This document shows positions 11,755 to 22,200 of a stretch of 64,000 nt of DNA, piece by piece (the stretch's first letter is position 1; each line of letters opens with the position of its first letter). A model generated the notes under the pieces. The model did not search any database. It was not told the origin of the DNA and was given only the letters and a program-made list of their open reading frames with translations. The translations under genes and the position numbers were made by a program. This stretch comes from Patiria miniata (taxonomy: Eukaryota; Echinodermata; Asteroidea; Valvatida; Asterinidae): contig NW_024037063.1 of the NCBI RefSeq assembly GCF_015706575.1, forward strand, positions 20,150,927-20,214,926. Reading direction: 5' to 3'.

Positions 11755-12055
11755 AAGTTTTGTAAAATTGGCCTAATTTCCAAAGTTGAAGTCCAATTGG
11801 AATCAAACTTGGGTCATAGATGCAACATGGGAACCTTCATATGATAATGATGTCAAAGGTCACATACCAAGGTCTAATGTCATCTGAGGTCAAGTTGTAA
11901 AATAGGCTGAACATGTAAAATTGGTCTCATTTGAAAGTTGAAGTCCAGTTGGAACCAAACTTGGGTCATAGGTGCAACATGGGAACCTTCATATGATAAT
12001 GATGTCAAAGGTCACATACCAAGGTCAAAGGTCATCTGAGGTGAAGTTGTAAAAT
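11755..12055 (+). repeat. Tandem duplication, 152-bp period, with AGGTCA half-sites
   Basis: Two copies of TGTAAAATTGG...AAAGTTGAAGTCCA...CATATGATAATGATGTCAAA (anchors 11789 and 11941). The second copy contains AGGTCAAAGGTCA at 12022-12034. In the first copy the same place reads AAGGTCTAATGTCA. Confidence 0.85.
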
Positions 12056-12227
12056 AACATTTCAAATGTCCAGCGCTGGAAATTTGTCGACCATCTCCCA
12101 CAATGCACTGGGAAAAATGAACTCTCCATGGCAAACTCTTGGTGGCGCACTGCACTGTGAATCACCCAAATTGAGAGGGGCATTTAAAATTGGTGTATAG
12201 GACTCTGTAGAGTAACTTTATAAAAAT
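12056..12227. other. Intergenic spacer
   Basis: Single-copy-looking DNA with no recognised feature. Confidence 0.35.
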
Positions 12228-12440
12228 AATTATAATGTGTGTCGCTTATATAGCGTTTTCCACCAGAGCCAGGTCTCAAAATGCTTCATATTTATTACCC
12301 ATGTTCATCAGACCATTAGACCATGTTTCTGTAGCAGTTCGAGATCAGCGCAATCTGATCTCTACCTTCACAGGTACCCATTGATACTCCTGGGTGGAGA
12401 GAGGCAATTGAAGTAAAATGTCTTGCCCATGGATATTTTG
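12228..12440 (-). mobile_element. SINE 3' remnant, reverse orientation
   Basis: GCTTATATAGCGTTTTCCAC near 12243 is the inverted SINE tail. TACCCATTGATACTCCTGGG and TGTCTTGCCCATGGATA mirror the SINE body motifs. No B box remains. Confidence 0.5.
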
Positions 12441-13296
12441 GCCATTTCATTATCAACAATGAAAAATATTGTAGGAAGCCTAGCATTTCCTCTGATTTTC
12501 ACATGGCTCTGTTGCATCCGTGAAGTACATGGACATACAAGTATTTCTGTGTAGCAAAATTTGACAGGTTTTGACAGCTTAACCAAAACGTCACTAAGCA
12601 CAAGATTGAGTACATAAATTAGCAGGGTACTTTTCATTAAAGTGAGATTGAACACTCTGCAACACATCAGTAACAGGGGACATGTGTAGCTCACTGAATG
12701 TATCCTTTTCGTAATCTAAATCTAAACAGTATGGGTGCTAAGCCCGTCATTCTCTCTATAAATAAGCTGTCGCCAGTTGACTTTTCCCCGTCTTGACCAC
12801 ACGTGGACCTGCTTCACACGACCACCGGTCTGCTAATATTTGTCCAGTCATGGCCTGACACATACCGGTAGGAAAAGGATTAACAGTCCTACCCCTACGG
12901 AAATCGTGTCGAAGAAACCGTATCATCCGGAATATGAGAATCACATGTTGGCTAAAGGTCGGTGGAAGTTGATCTGCGTTGCCTGTTTTTTTCCTTTCAC
13001 GTATCTGTCATCCAAAGCAGATTTCTGTGTTCATTGTGGAATCTTGTCAAGTCAAGGTTGGGGAGTTGTCGTGATGCGATTTCCTGGGTCTTAATTAGTG
13101 GTGTCTTCTGCGGAAAGCAGTGCGTCATTAGTTGTCAAGTGTGACGTCATACTTGGTGGATAATTGAAGTCATTACAATGGTTACGTGTTGGCTGCTCAC
13201 ACATACTGAACCGACAGTCACACACCATGTAACTGTGCTGCCATTTCTGTCAGTTACTGACATGCCCCCTACTAGTTGTCTCATCCCTAAAATATA
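12441..13296. other. Intergenic, no supported gene
   Basis: Short ORFs (up to 108 codons on the minus strand at 12368-12694, overlapping the SINE remnant) lack domains. One TGACGTCA lies at 13142, within this span. Confidence 0.4.
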
Positions 13297-13469
13297 CAGG
13301 GGTGTGAAATCTCAGCTTTAAAGCTGATTTCAGCTTTTTTTGTTTTGGATTTCAGCTTTTTTCCCACTCTTGCTGTGTACAAAAGTATAAGAGATTTCCA
13401 AAGTTCAGCTTTTTTACACCTTTTTCAGCTGTTTTCAGCTATTTTTATCAGTGGTCACTCACACCCCTG
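13297..13469. mobile_element. MITE with CAGGGGTGTGA ends
   Basis: CAGGGGTGTGA at the left end and TCACACCCCTG at the right are perfect inverted termini. AATATA flanks both sides (13291-13296 and 13470-13475). The 173-bp interior is a series of TTTCAGCTTTTT-like blocks. CAGGG...CCCTG ends recall hAT, but the visible duplication is 6 bp rather than 8. Confidence 0.8.
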
Positions 13470-13529
13470 AATATACAAACAGTACTTTTCTTTTCAACCA
13501 ACCCTTCCCGTTATTCCAATGCATGCACT

Positions 13530-13887
13530 TCAGTGGAGTACTGTGGCCATGTGGTTAAGGGCATTGGTCTCGTGGTCTGCGGGTAAAGCTGCAGGTTGTG
13601 GGTTCGAGTCCAGCCTGGGGTCATGGTGCGTGTGCCCTTGGGCAAGGCACTTTGTCACTCATTGCTTCTCCCCACCCAGGAGTAAATGGGTACCTGTGAG
13701 GGCAGAGATGGCTATTGTGATTGAATTAGCTTCCTTACGCCTAACAGGCTGCATCGAACTGTATACTCCCCAGGGAGCTGAGTTGATTTTCGGAATCAGG
13801 GCCCAATGAGCAGGGGTAATAATGATGTAGCGCCTTGAGCACTAGTCCTAGTGGATACGTGCGCTTTATAAATACCACTTCCGGTAT
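13530..13887 (+). mobile_element. tRNA-derived SINE (family A)
   Basis: tRNA-like head (TGGCCATGTGGTTAAGGGC, GTGGGTTCGAGTCC), body (GGGCAAGGCACTTTGTCAC, CCCCACCCAGGAGTAAATGG), tail TGTAGCGCCTTGAGCACTAG...TGCGCTTTATAAATACC. Closely related to the copy at 43.5 kb. Confidence 0.85.
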
Positions 13888-14279
13888 ACATGTAATTATT
13901 TTTATTACTATTGCTTAAGTAGAGCCATTTACTTTTTCCCTGCAAACTTGGCATCATGTGGCCTCAACCTTCAATGTTTATAAACAAGTACGACATGGTC
14001 GCTAGGTTGCGTGCATTTTTAAACCACAAGTTAAAGCTCCTTAATCTCTGAAAATATCCGGGGGGTTATTAAATGGGCTCAAGTCTGGCTCCGTATGTAA
14101 AGAGTGCCTCGTCCACTTGGGTTTCCCTAACAATCTTCTGTGAAATACAGTCAGACATGTGTGAATTTTTTTTATGACGGCATACTTCATTGCACAGGAA
14201 GTAATAACTGGCACATTTCCAGGGATGAATGCATTATGATGTCATTCGTTAAATCAATTAACTCAGTGTATTAAACAGT
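13888..14279. other. Intergenic spacer
   Basis: No supported feature. It grades into the minisatellite on the right. Confidence 0.35.
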
Positions 14280-15095
14280 AACACTACCAGATATGCATGT
14301 AACTCAGGGTAACATTACACTACATATATAACTTAGTGTAACTGCAGATACATTTGTAACTGCAACACTACCAGACAACTGCAACACTACCAGATATAAG
14401 TCAGTGTAATATTACACTACCAGATATAACTTAGTGTAACTGTAACACTATCAGATAACTGCAACACCACCAGATGTAACTCAGTGTAACATTACACTAC
14501 CATATATAAATTAGTGTAACTTTTACACTATCAGATAACTGCAACACTACCAGATATAACTCAGTTGTAACTGTTACACTATCAGATAACTGCAACACTA
14601 CCAGATATAACTCAGTTGTAACTGTTACACTATCAGATAACTGCAACACTACCAGATATAACTCAGTTGTAACTGTTACACTATCAGATAACTGCAACAC
14701 TACCAGATATAACTCAGTTGTAACTGTTACACTATCAGATAACTGCAACACTACCAGATATAACTCAGTTGTAACTGTTACACTACCAGATAACTGCAAC
14801 ACTACCAGATATAACTCAGTTGTAACTGTTACACTATCAGATAACTGCAACAGTACCAGATATAACTCAGTTGTAACTGTTACACTATCAGATAACTGCA
14901 ACACTACCAGATATAACTCAGTTGTAACTGTTACACTATCAGATAACTGCAACACTACCAGATATAACTCAGTTGTAACTGTTACACTACCAGATAACTG
15001 CAACACTACCAGATACAAGGCAGTGTAACTGTAACACTACCATATACCTGTAATATACCTGTAACACTACCAGATACAACTTATCGTAACTGTAA
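14280..15095. repeat. 51-bp minisatellite with degenerate flanks
   Basis: At least nine regular copies with anchors CAGTTGTAACTGTTACACTA at 14562, 14613, 14664, 14715, 14766, 14817, 14868, 14919 and 14970. Irregular copies extend either side. 51 is 17 codons, so the minus strand reads as a 17-residue repeat (LVVLQLSDSVTVTTE), a frame by-product. Confidence 0.95.
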
Positions 15096-15930
15096 CGCTC
15101 GCAGATCCTTCAAAATCTGCTAGTATTTTTGGAGGATTTTCCAGAATTGAGGAACGTGCAGCCAAGCCACTGTATCCCTTGCAAATTTAAAGAACAAAAA
15201 GTGCCATCAGTTGCATGCACATGCCGTAGTTAATTGTGAGGATTTTGGAAAGTTTGTGGCAATAATTCCACGGTGAAAGTTGTTCCCTTTCACACTGTCA
15301 TCTTGCATAACCATGTTAAAATCAACATGGGTCCACTGTTACCTGAACATGGTCCCAATGAACATGGGTAGGCAAGGCATGCCGTTCACACTTAGTGCAC
15401 CAGTTTGTACACGGGTCGGCTGTAGATTTAGGATTTTCTATCTGGGTAGATCCTCTCAATCCTGGCCCCAACCAGGTTCGACTTTACCCATGTAGAGACC
15501 TGACCCATGTAGAACCATGTTGGATTCTTGCTAGTGTGAAAGAGGTTCCCAAAACCTCGGATCCAGTCCAGATTTTGAAAGTATGAAAGGCCCTTAATCT
15601 GCATGAGCAAACATTGCGTATGTTGTCAATGATTGCATTGACGTCAATACAGGAACCCCAAGTAGTGAGTAATCTCGGAAACTCTAGTTTTCAAATCTCG
15701 GCCAATACCCTATGAGCCACTGAACTGCCCTTACCCTAAAGGCTGTGCCCTAATTTGACATAGCTGTGGCTACGTCTACCCACAGCATCACATCCACAGT
15801 AAAATACCGTAGCCAAAATCAAATATGGATAAGGCTCTTTCCAACTTCTTTAAGTGGAACTAATAAAAGGATGTGCAAGATTTGGGCTGTTATTATTACA
15901 GCTGACTGACAGGAATTGAACAGTCAATCA
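15096..15930. other. Intergenic, possible old element at 15280-15595
   Basis: CATGGGT/ACCCATG phrases recur (near 15328, 15365, 15486, 15504) between TTTCACACTGTCATC and GTGTGAAAG-type ends, suggesting a decayed TIR element. TGACGTCA at 15639. No gene. Confidence 0.35.
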
Positions 15931-16018
15931 CCTTATACCCCATGGGGTTTACACGGTCACCTTCTACCCCATGGGATTTACACAATCACCTCCTGGCCCA
16001 TGGGATTTACACATCAGC
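15931..16018 (+). repeat. 29-bp tandem triplet
   Basis: CCCCATGGGATTTACAC-type units with ATGG at 15942, 15971 and 16000, a 29-bp period with few differences. Confidence 0.85.
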
Positions 16019-16751
16019 TTTTGCTTTTTTGTTTGCAGTCATTATGAGTTGTCCAGGAAAGCATAAAGGGGGTTGGCAGTAGGAAGGAAGGGGCAAAGGG
16101 TGTTAATTAGTAATTGTTCTCTTGCCTCGAGGCTCAATGCACGACATTGTCTGAAAGCTGACACGCAGCAGGAGGTCAGCTTTGCTTCCTCCAAAAGTGA
16201 AACAAAGCTATTTTTAGTAATTTGTGGGAACAAAAATTACTAAATTGGGTCGCACAGTAGATTTTTGGATACAGTTACATGTAAGGTACAAAATGTCACT
16301 CAACAGAATTGAATGTCGTACAAAATGTAGTCTAGTGCTTGACTTTTTTAATCTATTACATTTTTTCTGGTGTTTTTGTTCTTCAAAAACGTCCATGTTG
16401 ATTTTTGGAATTTCGGATCCACTACGTTTTTCTTTTAATATTGATATTTAAAATGTTTTGTTATAACTTATGTGCTTATCCTTTATTAGTGACAAAATCA
16501 GGGTGAAGGTACATTTCAAAAGAGTTTACTTTCTTGTAGTTAGTTGAATATTTTGAAGAAAAGTCTTGCCAGAAAAAAGCGTTACATTGCCAGTGGACAT
16601 CTTACTTTTTCCCCTTTTTCATTTTTGGGTTTCCTTTCAATATGTAATTGTGTGCATAATCTTTTCAAACGTCTGAGCAATATGACTTAAATGGTCAAAA
16701 TTTCAATTGTTCTAGCTATCCTGTTGTATGTGCACTGTATATTGCAGCTCT
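16019..16751. other. Intergenic, no supported gene
   Basis: AT-rich. Only 60- to 75-codon ORFs without domains. Confidence 0.4.
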
Positions 16752-17078
16752 GGCCAAGTTCGGGTAAGGACCATTAGTCGACTAGTGGTTGATTTGTGAC
16801 GTGCCAATACGCCTGCGCACTAATAGCAACGTGCGAACGTCTCTAGTCAAACGCTGGTCAAAATGTCATCGCAAAACTTCTGGATCCTGGCTCCCTGCTG
16901 TACGTTATGAATGCGCGCGGCTATTGGTTACCAGCGATGCAACCAGCCCCGGTAGGTTGGTTCCAAATAGTCGACTAGCGTTTAGTCAACCATTGTCGAC
17001 TAGACAGAGTTCGGGCTAACTTTAGTCGAACTATGGTTAACCAATGGTCAACAACAGTTCTCGCTCGAACTTGCCCAT
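16752..17078. mobile_element. TIR element with TAGTCGACTAG palindromes
   Basis: The left end GGCCAAGTTCGGGTAAGGAC and right end GTTCTCGCTCGAACTTGCCC are imperfect inverted termini. TAGTCGACTAG occurs near 16777 and 16969 and TTGTCGACTAG near 16995. No coding capacity. Confidence 0.6.
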
Positions 17079-17912
17079 AAACTGAGTTACTAGACTGGGT
17101 ACCTAACCTGTTAAAATGAGGATAGGCAGTGCTCTCGCGCATTCTGAAATTTCATTGGCTCCAAAGCACCATTTCCTTCAATTTTATTGGCCAAAATTGT
17201 ATGGTGCGCTTGCATGCCAAATGCATTGCCTATGCCGAATGCGTTGGCTATGCTGAATGCATTGCCTATGTCAATATTTAAATAACCTGACCTAAGTCAA
17301 GAGGTCATTTTGACGGTCACATCTTGGCCGTTTTCTGACTCTATATTGAGGTAGTGTTTGAACCAGACATTTGTAGCATGTTTTCTCTTCTCTTTGCAGG
17401 ATCCAGTCTGCCATGCAAATATATAGGTGAAAATATCACTGAATTATGCATGAAGTAAATATTCATAGCAGTGTAGACAATACTTTTTTAAGTCTTCGAA
17501 TTGGATTTGTATGTTTTTATTTTCATTTTTTGTGTGTAGTTATTGATATGGTAAGTATCACATTATGGACTTTTTTAGGTCAATTTTTAAAATATTTTTG
17601 TAATTAGTTGATTGGTTTCCTTTTTTTGGATTGAGATTTTCGGAATTGATTTTGATATTGATAGATTATGTGAGTTAAATTTAGCCACAATCTTGCTAGT
17701 AATGAGCGGTAAATGATAAAGTGCCAGTATTGTGTAGATTTGATCAAGATATGCAGATATTTTACCAGAATATGCCTTATTAAAAAAAAAAAGTGTAAAA
17801 AGCTACCATACAGGAAAATCAGTACTTATATTGTGTCAATTATTTTGGTTTTGCGCATGCTTTTGGGTATTTGAAGAAAAGGGATGATGTTTAAAATAAG
17901 TCAATCTTAATT
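17079..17912. other. Intergenic, AT-rich
   Basis: Apart from the 18-bp repeat there is no supported feature. Several T-rich runs, no ORF of note. Confidence 0.4.
17213..17275 (+). repeat. 18-bp tandem repeat, about 3.5 copies
   Basis: ATGCATTGCCTATGCCGA repeats with small changes (ATGCGTTGGCTATGCTGA, ATGCATTGCCTATGTCAA). Confidence 0.85.
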
Positions 17913-18112
17913 AACCCTCCCTCTCTGGCTGGCAATTTCAACAAGGCCATCCCAGCAGTCAAAATAAATCAAGTGACTAATTACAGTTGAGTGCTCCCTG
18001 CCTTCTTAAAGCAGGATTGACTGGCTGCGATTGTTATGCAACCTGATATAGCTATGCTTTGGCTGTAGGAGATTGATAAGCCAGCTGTGCCTACCAGTCA
18101 CCTGCTTTTGTC
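17913..18112 (+). repeat. Dispersed repeat, copy 1 (second copy at 63.1 kb)
   Basis: CCCTCCCTCTCTGGCTGGCA, CAGCAGTCAAAATAAATCAA, GATATAGCTATGCTTTGGCT recur in the same order and orientation at 63097-63256 with substitutions and deletions. Confidence 0.7.
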
Positions 18113-19965
18113 TGTCGATGGAATATGATCAGTCACTGTGCCTATAAAAATATGATCTGACTGAAAAAGGCATGGAAGGGGAAGTGAAATGAACTTTTCA
18201 CTGTCTATGACTGATCAAACAAAGGGAGGATTAATCCCAATACTTAACAATTGTTCGTATGGACCGAATAAATATATCGTGTTTTCATTTGCAGGTTGAG
18301 CATTTGAGGAGAGGATTCATATCCTGCCTTTCGGGCTGGGTTATACTTATAGATTCACAATTTGTTACCGGCGTCATCAGCATACTAGGTTACCGCCCGT
18401 AGGCAGAACCGAAGACCCTCATTAAGAAACTCCTGCCAACATCATACGGGGATTAACTCATTACCAGAAAGGCACTACGGACATGATTTCTGGGCCGTTC
18501 ATAGCCTGTGGCCACCTTACAGTTTCACACACAAACCCCTCCCCAAAAAAGGCTAGGGAAAAATGCATCTTTCTTAAGAGGACTCGCGTCTGTCAGTGTG
18601 TTAATTGTGCGGTTAATGAGATAATCCTGGCATTTTCCGCTTGGTACCCATGCTTCAGGTGGGATCAATCCATAGTCATATTTCCCATCGAGAAAGGCAA
18701 CAAGGGTATTATGACTAGAATAGATCTTGCATCAATTTTGAAAAACCCAAGATGACCTCTCAAAAATACCCAAGAATTCCCAAGAATTCCCAAGATATCA
18801 GGATTATGTATCAAAATAGCACCACAGACCCTATTTTTATGTTTTAAGCAAAACATACATTACTCAGTGATGGAACAGCAAAAACACTGAACATTAAAGA
18901 ATTAACATTTAGATAGAACACAAGACCCCGGATGTCATGACCTGAACAATAAACAGGGCATATAGGTCATGATATCCAAGCCCACAGTGTGGGGGCGCTT
19001 GACATTTTGCGCATGCGCAATCCATAAAAAAATCCCAAGGCTCAGCGAAACGTTCCCAAGGCCTTGCCTATTTTCCCAAGATCTTGGGGAAAATGCCAAG
19101 AAGTGGCCAAGCTGCTGACTGGATCTTGCAGTCCAGTTGACTGCTTATCCCTTACACACACAAAACCACAGGCGAAGAAAACACTGCTGTTGCAAAGCAT
19201 TGTGATAGATCATGGGCAACGGAAGTGCTGACCCTTGATCACGTGACGTCACTGCCTGTACAAAATGTATCCAATGAGAGCTGGAAGAAATTAGGTCATC
19301 ACGGTGGTGGGTAAATTAATGGTAGCCTAGTTACGACTATGCAAACGGTTACTTGAATCATTTGACCTTTGACTGGTACCCACTTAAACCCAATGGCGCT
19401 GATGACGGCCTAATTTCTTTGAGTGAGCCATCGCTGTGCACCTGACTATTACAATAAATTGTGAATTTTACAATGTTGTGATTCTGAGCGCGCTGATTGG
19501 ACCAAACTTGCTGCGTGGCCACGCCCACTTATGCAAAATACGTGCTCCCAGACTTCACATCTTTGTGTTCAGTACTATTTTTACTCTCGAATACTTTCAG
19601 TACAATTTTCCTAACTGGAAAGTTTCAACCATTCTGATGAATTGCCCCATAAATTAAATCAAGCAATTTGTCCCCATCATGTCAAGAAATGATCAATCGT
19701 TGGTTAGTCAGAAATCCACGCTTATGCGTCTGGCTTTTCTCCAATTTGTCATTAATGTGTAACTCCTCACGTCCTAGCTCAAACAAAGACGAGAAAGTTT
19801 GTATTCTCCAAGGGGCATAAAGGATGCAAACTCTGAACGGTCATGCCCTGTTGAAATTGGAAAACCCGCCCCATGCCACGGGTAGATTATGAAAAGAAAG
19901 TCATATGCTTCCTGATCTGGTATCTGTCAGTTGAGACAACAGCGAAGCACCTGGATTGCAGTTAA
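18113..19965. other. Intergenic, with CCCAAG-rich patches
   Basis: CCCAAGAATT is tandem near 18770-18795, and a palindrome TTTTCCCAAGATCTTGGGG lies near 19072. A TCACGTGACGTCAC composite (E-box plus CRE) sits at 19239-19252. ORFs of up to 90 codons lack domains. Confidence 0.4.
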
Positions 19966-20345
19966 GGCCAAAAAAAAAAGTCTCCGGTTTCTGGTATGGA
20001 GCTTGCCCCAAAAGTGGTGCGGCGACGCGGCTTTTTTTTTTTTTTTTTACCTGTTTTTTTTTTTTTTTTGGCTTCAAATGTCGGCTGATGACTGCAAATG
20101 GTGCCCGACTAAACTTAGTGCAAATATATGGGAGTCCAGAGAGGCCACATAAAGCTTATTCTTGATCATAACCCCATCTAAAAACACGTTAAAATTGTGC
20201 AGCAGCAGAATTCCAGTCAAACCAGTGAGTTTGGCGGTTTTGAGACATCATCTTGTATTGAAAAAAAAAACTTTTCATTTTGCCGACGCGCATGGCTGCG
20301 GCGACGCGCGCGCATACCAGAAACCGGAGACTTTTTTTTTTGGCC
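19966..20345. mobile_element. MITE, PIF/Harbinger-like
   Basis: The termini GGCCAAAAAAAAAAGTCTCC and GGAGACTTTTTTTTTGGCC continue inward as perfect-looking inverted repeats (CGGTTTCTGGTATG / CATACCAGAAACCG), about 34 bp. They are flanked by TAA at 19963-19965 and 20346-20348. TAA/TTA duplications and GG...CC ends are typical of PIF/Harbinger non-autonomous elements. The interior has GCGGCGACGCG motifs and long T runs and no transposase. Confidence 0.8.
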
Positions 20346-20428
20346 TAAACAAGTTTGTATGTCGAACTTCCCCGCCCACCTTCCGCTGTCTGCCTAACCA
20401 CAAACACTTCTTTTTTATGTCCTTTTAA

Positions 20429-20450
20429 GGGGGGGGGGGGGGGGGGGGGA
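20429..20450. repeat. Poly(G) tract
   Basis: About 20 G in a row directly after CTTTTAA. Confidence 0.9.
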
Positions 20451-21366
20451 CTGGGAGCTCCCTAACCACAAACCCTCCGGGGAAGTGAGCTGGGGATATT
20501 TCCCGCCCCAGGTGACTTTGTGGAGTAACAGAGCCACCGACTGGGTTGAATTTACCCGTAGCATGAGGTAATAATGGAAGGAAACATTCAATGGGCTGCC
20601 GGGAACCAACGCAGGCACTGATAAGCCGGCCAAAAATCACTTGGGTCACGCACTCACAGGTTACGTGTGTATCGGTGGAGAAGGGTGCAGCACAACCTCG
20701 TCCCCAGGGTGTCGAGCAGTACGCGCCCACCACTACCTGCTCTCTCACCCTGGTATTGGATCATTTGCATGTGCAAGATTTTTGATCACGTATGCAAATG
20801 AGGAATAGTCTGGTGCCTGCCTGTGCGTTACATTTGCGTTTGTTTTTGTATGCGGTGTCTGGGGTAAAAACAGAATCAATTCGTCGCAGCGCGAGCATGG
20901 CGTGAGTTACGAAAACATGATTTTATTTTAATTAAACTGTTACGATCTTAACGAGACAACATGCAGTATCACATTTCATATTAATATTAACAAACTGGAA
21001 AGGAAAGGAATATTTTCGAGAAGGCGTGGACGAATGATCGCGAAAACACGTACTGCACGTTGTGAATAACAACACCAAGTACACGATATAAATCCATTTC
21101 TAGCCAATTGCGGTATCGAATCAGGATGCAGGTAGCCTTGACCAAGGCGTTGGGCTTATCGATTCGCCGATAAAAAAAAATCGCCGATAAGAAAATCCCT
21201 AATCAACTTGGCAAGGCATAATTGCGTGCACATATCGATGCCCGTACGCTGCTAGTGAGAAAGTAACTTGTACCATACAGCAAGGCTATGCTTGTACATG
21301 TACTGTACGTACGCACGTACATGTACATCACACGTACTCGTACAACAACCATGCACACACAGTACT
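20451..21366. other. Intergenic with an inverted pair of octamer motifs
   Basis: TCATTTGCAT (20761-20770) and ATGCAAATGA (20792-20801) form an exact inverted pair of POU octamers. No coding region is recognisable nearby. A TCGCCGATAA repetition occurs near 21163-21190. Confidence 0.4.
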
Positions 21367-21412
21367 GTACATGTACATGTACATGTACATGTACATGTAC
21401 ATGTACATGCAT
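21367..21412. repeat. (GTACAT)n microsatellite
   Basis: Seven or more uninterrupted hexamers. Related CGTACG/TACATG palindromes surround it (21295-21480). Confidence 0.95.
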
Positions 21413-22200
21413 GAGCTAGTCCGCGTAACCCACGCGGCGCGTATATCCCCCACACGTACGTACGTACACCCACACGCAGAACATAGTAGGCCTACATTTA
21501 CTGCCTTATTACACCATGCGTACAGTCCGTACTCACGTGTTTGTGCTTGCTGGTTGTGTTAGTACCAAACCGTTCGTACGGACAAGGGTCGGTGGTACGG
21601 TACACGCACGGACAAGATTCGGTGGTACACGCACGTAGCCGCGTTGATTGTGGGTGCAGGGCCCGATTATCTCCCTTCGACAAAAAGCCGAGAGACCGCA
21701 TTGAACAAGGCTAGGATGCAGGAAGGAAGTTTCCTATCCAGGGTTTACTATTGGAAACAACGTTGGAAATAAAGTAAGCACTGGGGACGAGGTTGGGTGC
21801 AGCATGAACTGACAATAGCCATTGAAGGACATACTGCATGCGCGCACCATGCATGCGCGTTCATGAGCGTATGACGCGACGACGCGTGCGATTGGATCAA
21901 GAGGCGCAGGTGTTGCTGCCCACGTGCGCAGTGGGCGGGGCCTTTGCAAGGGATTCTTAATTCGACGCGCACGCGATCAGAGTAGGCCTATCCGGTTCGT
22001 TAGTGACATCGTCATACACGTGCGCGCAGCACTGATTACTAGCGCCCATTGGATAAACACTCGAGTAACTTCCGGTTCCAATGGTTCCAATGCTACTTAA
22101 TATGCAGTATGGGCGTGGTTTAATTTGAACTGACGTCACACTTACGAACCGGATGCGGACTAAAACTTCGACACCTGTCCTTAGCAGGCTATAGACTTTT
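21413..22200. other. CpG-rich stretch, no supported gene
   Basis: CpG is locally dense (GCGCGC, ACGCGACGACGCGTGCG near 21870-21890), unlike the AT-rich surroundings. It contains an ATTGG near 21892 and TGACGTCA at 22131. It could be a promoter-type island, but no exon was identified next to it. Confidence 0.3.

Noticed and set aside
14497..15018. 173-codon minus-strand ORF with 17-residue repeats
   Set aside because: It is a frame by-product of the 51-bp minisatellite.
14280..15095. Regular repeats resembling a CRISPR array
   Set aside because: The whole 51-bp unit is repeated with no unique spacers, and the window is animal DNA.
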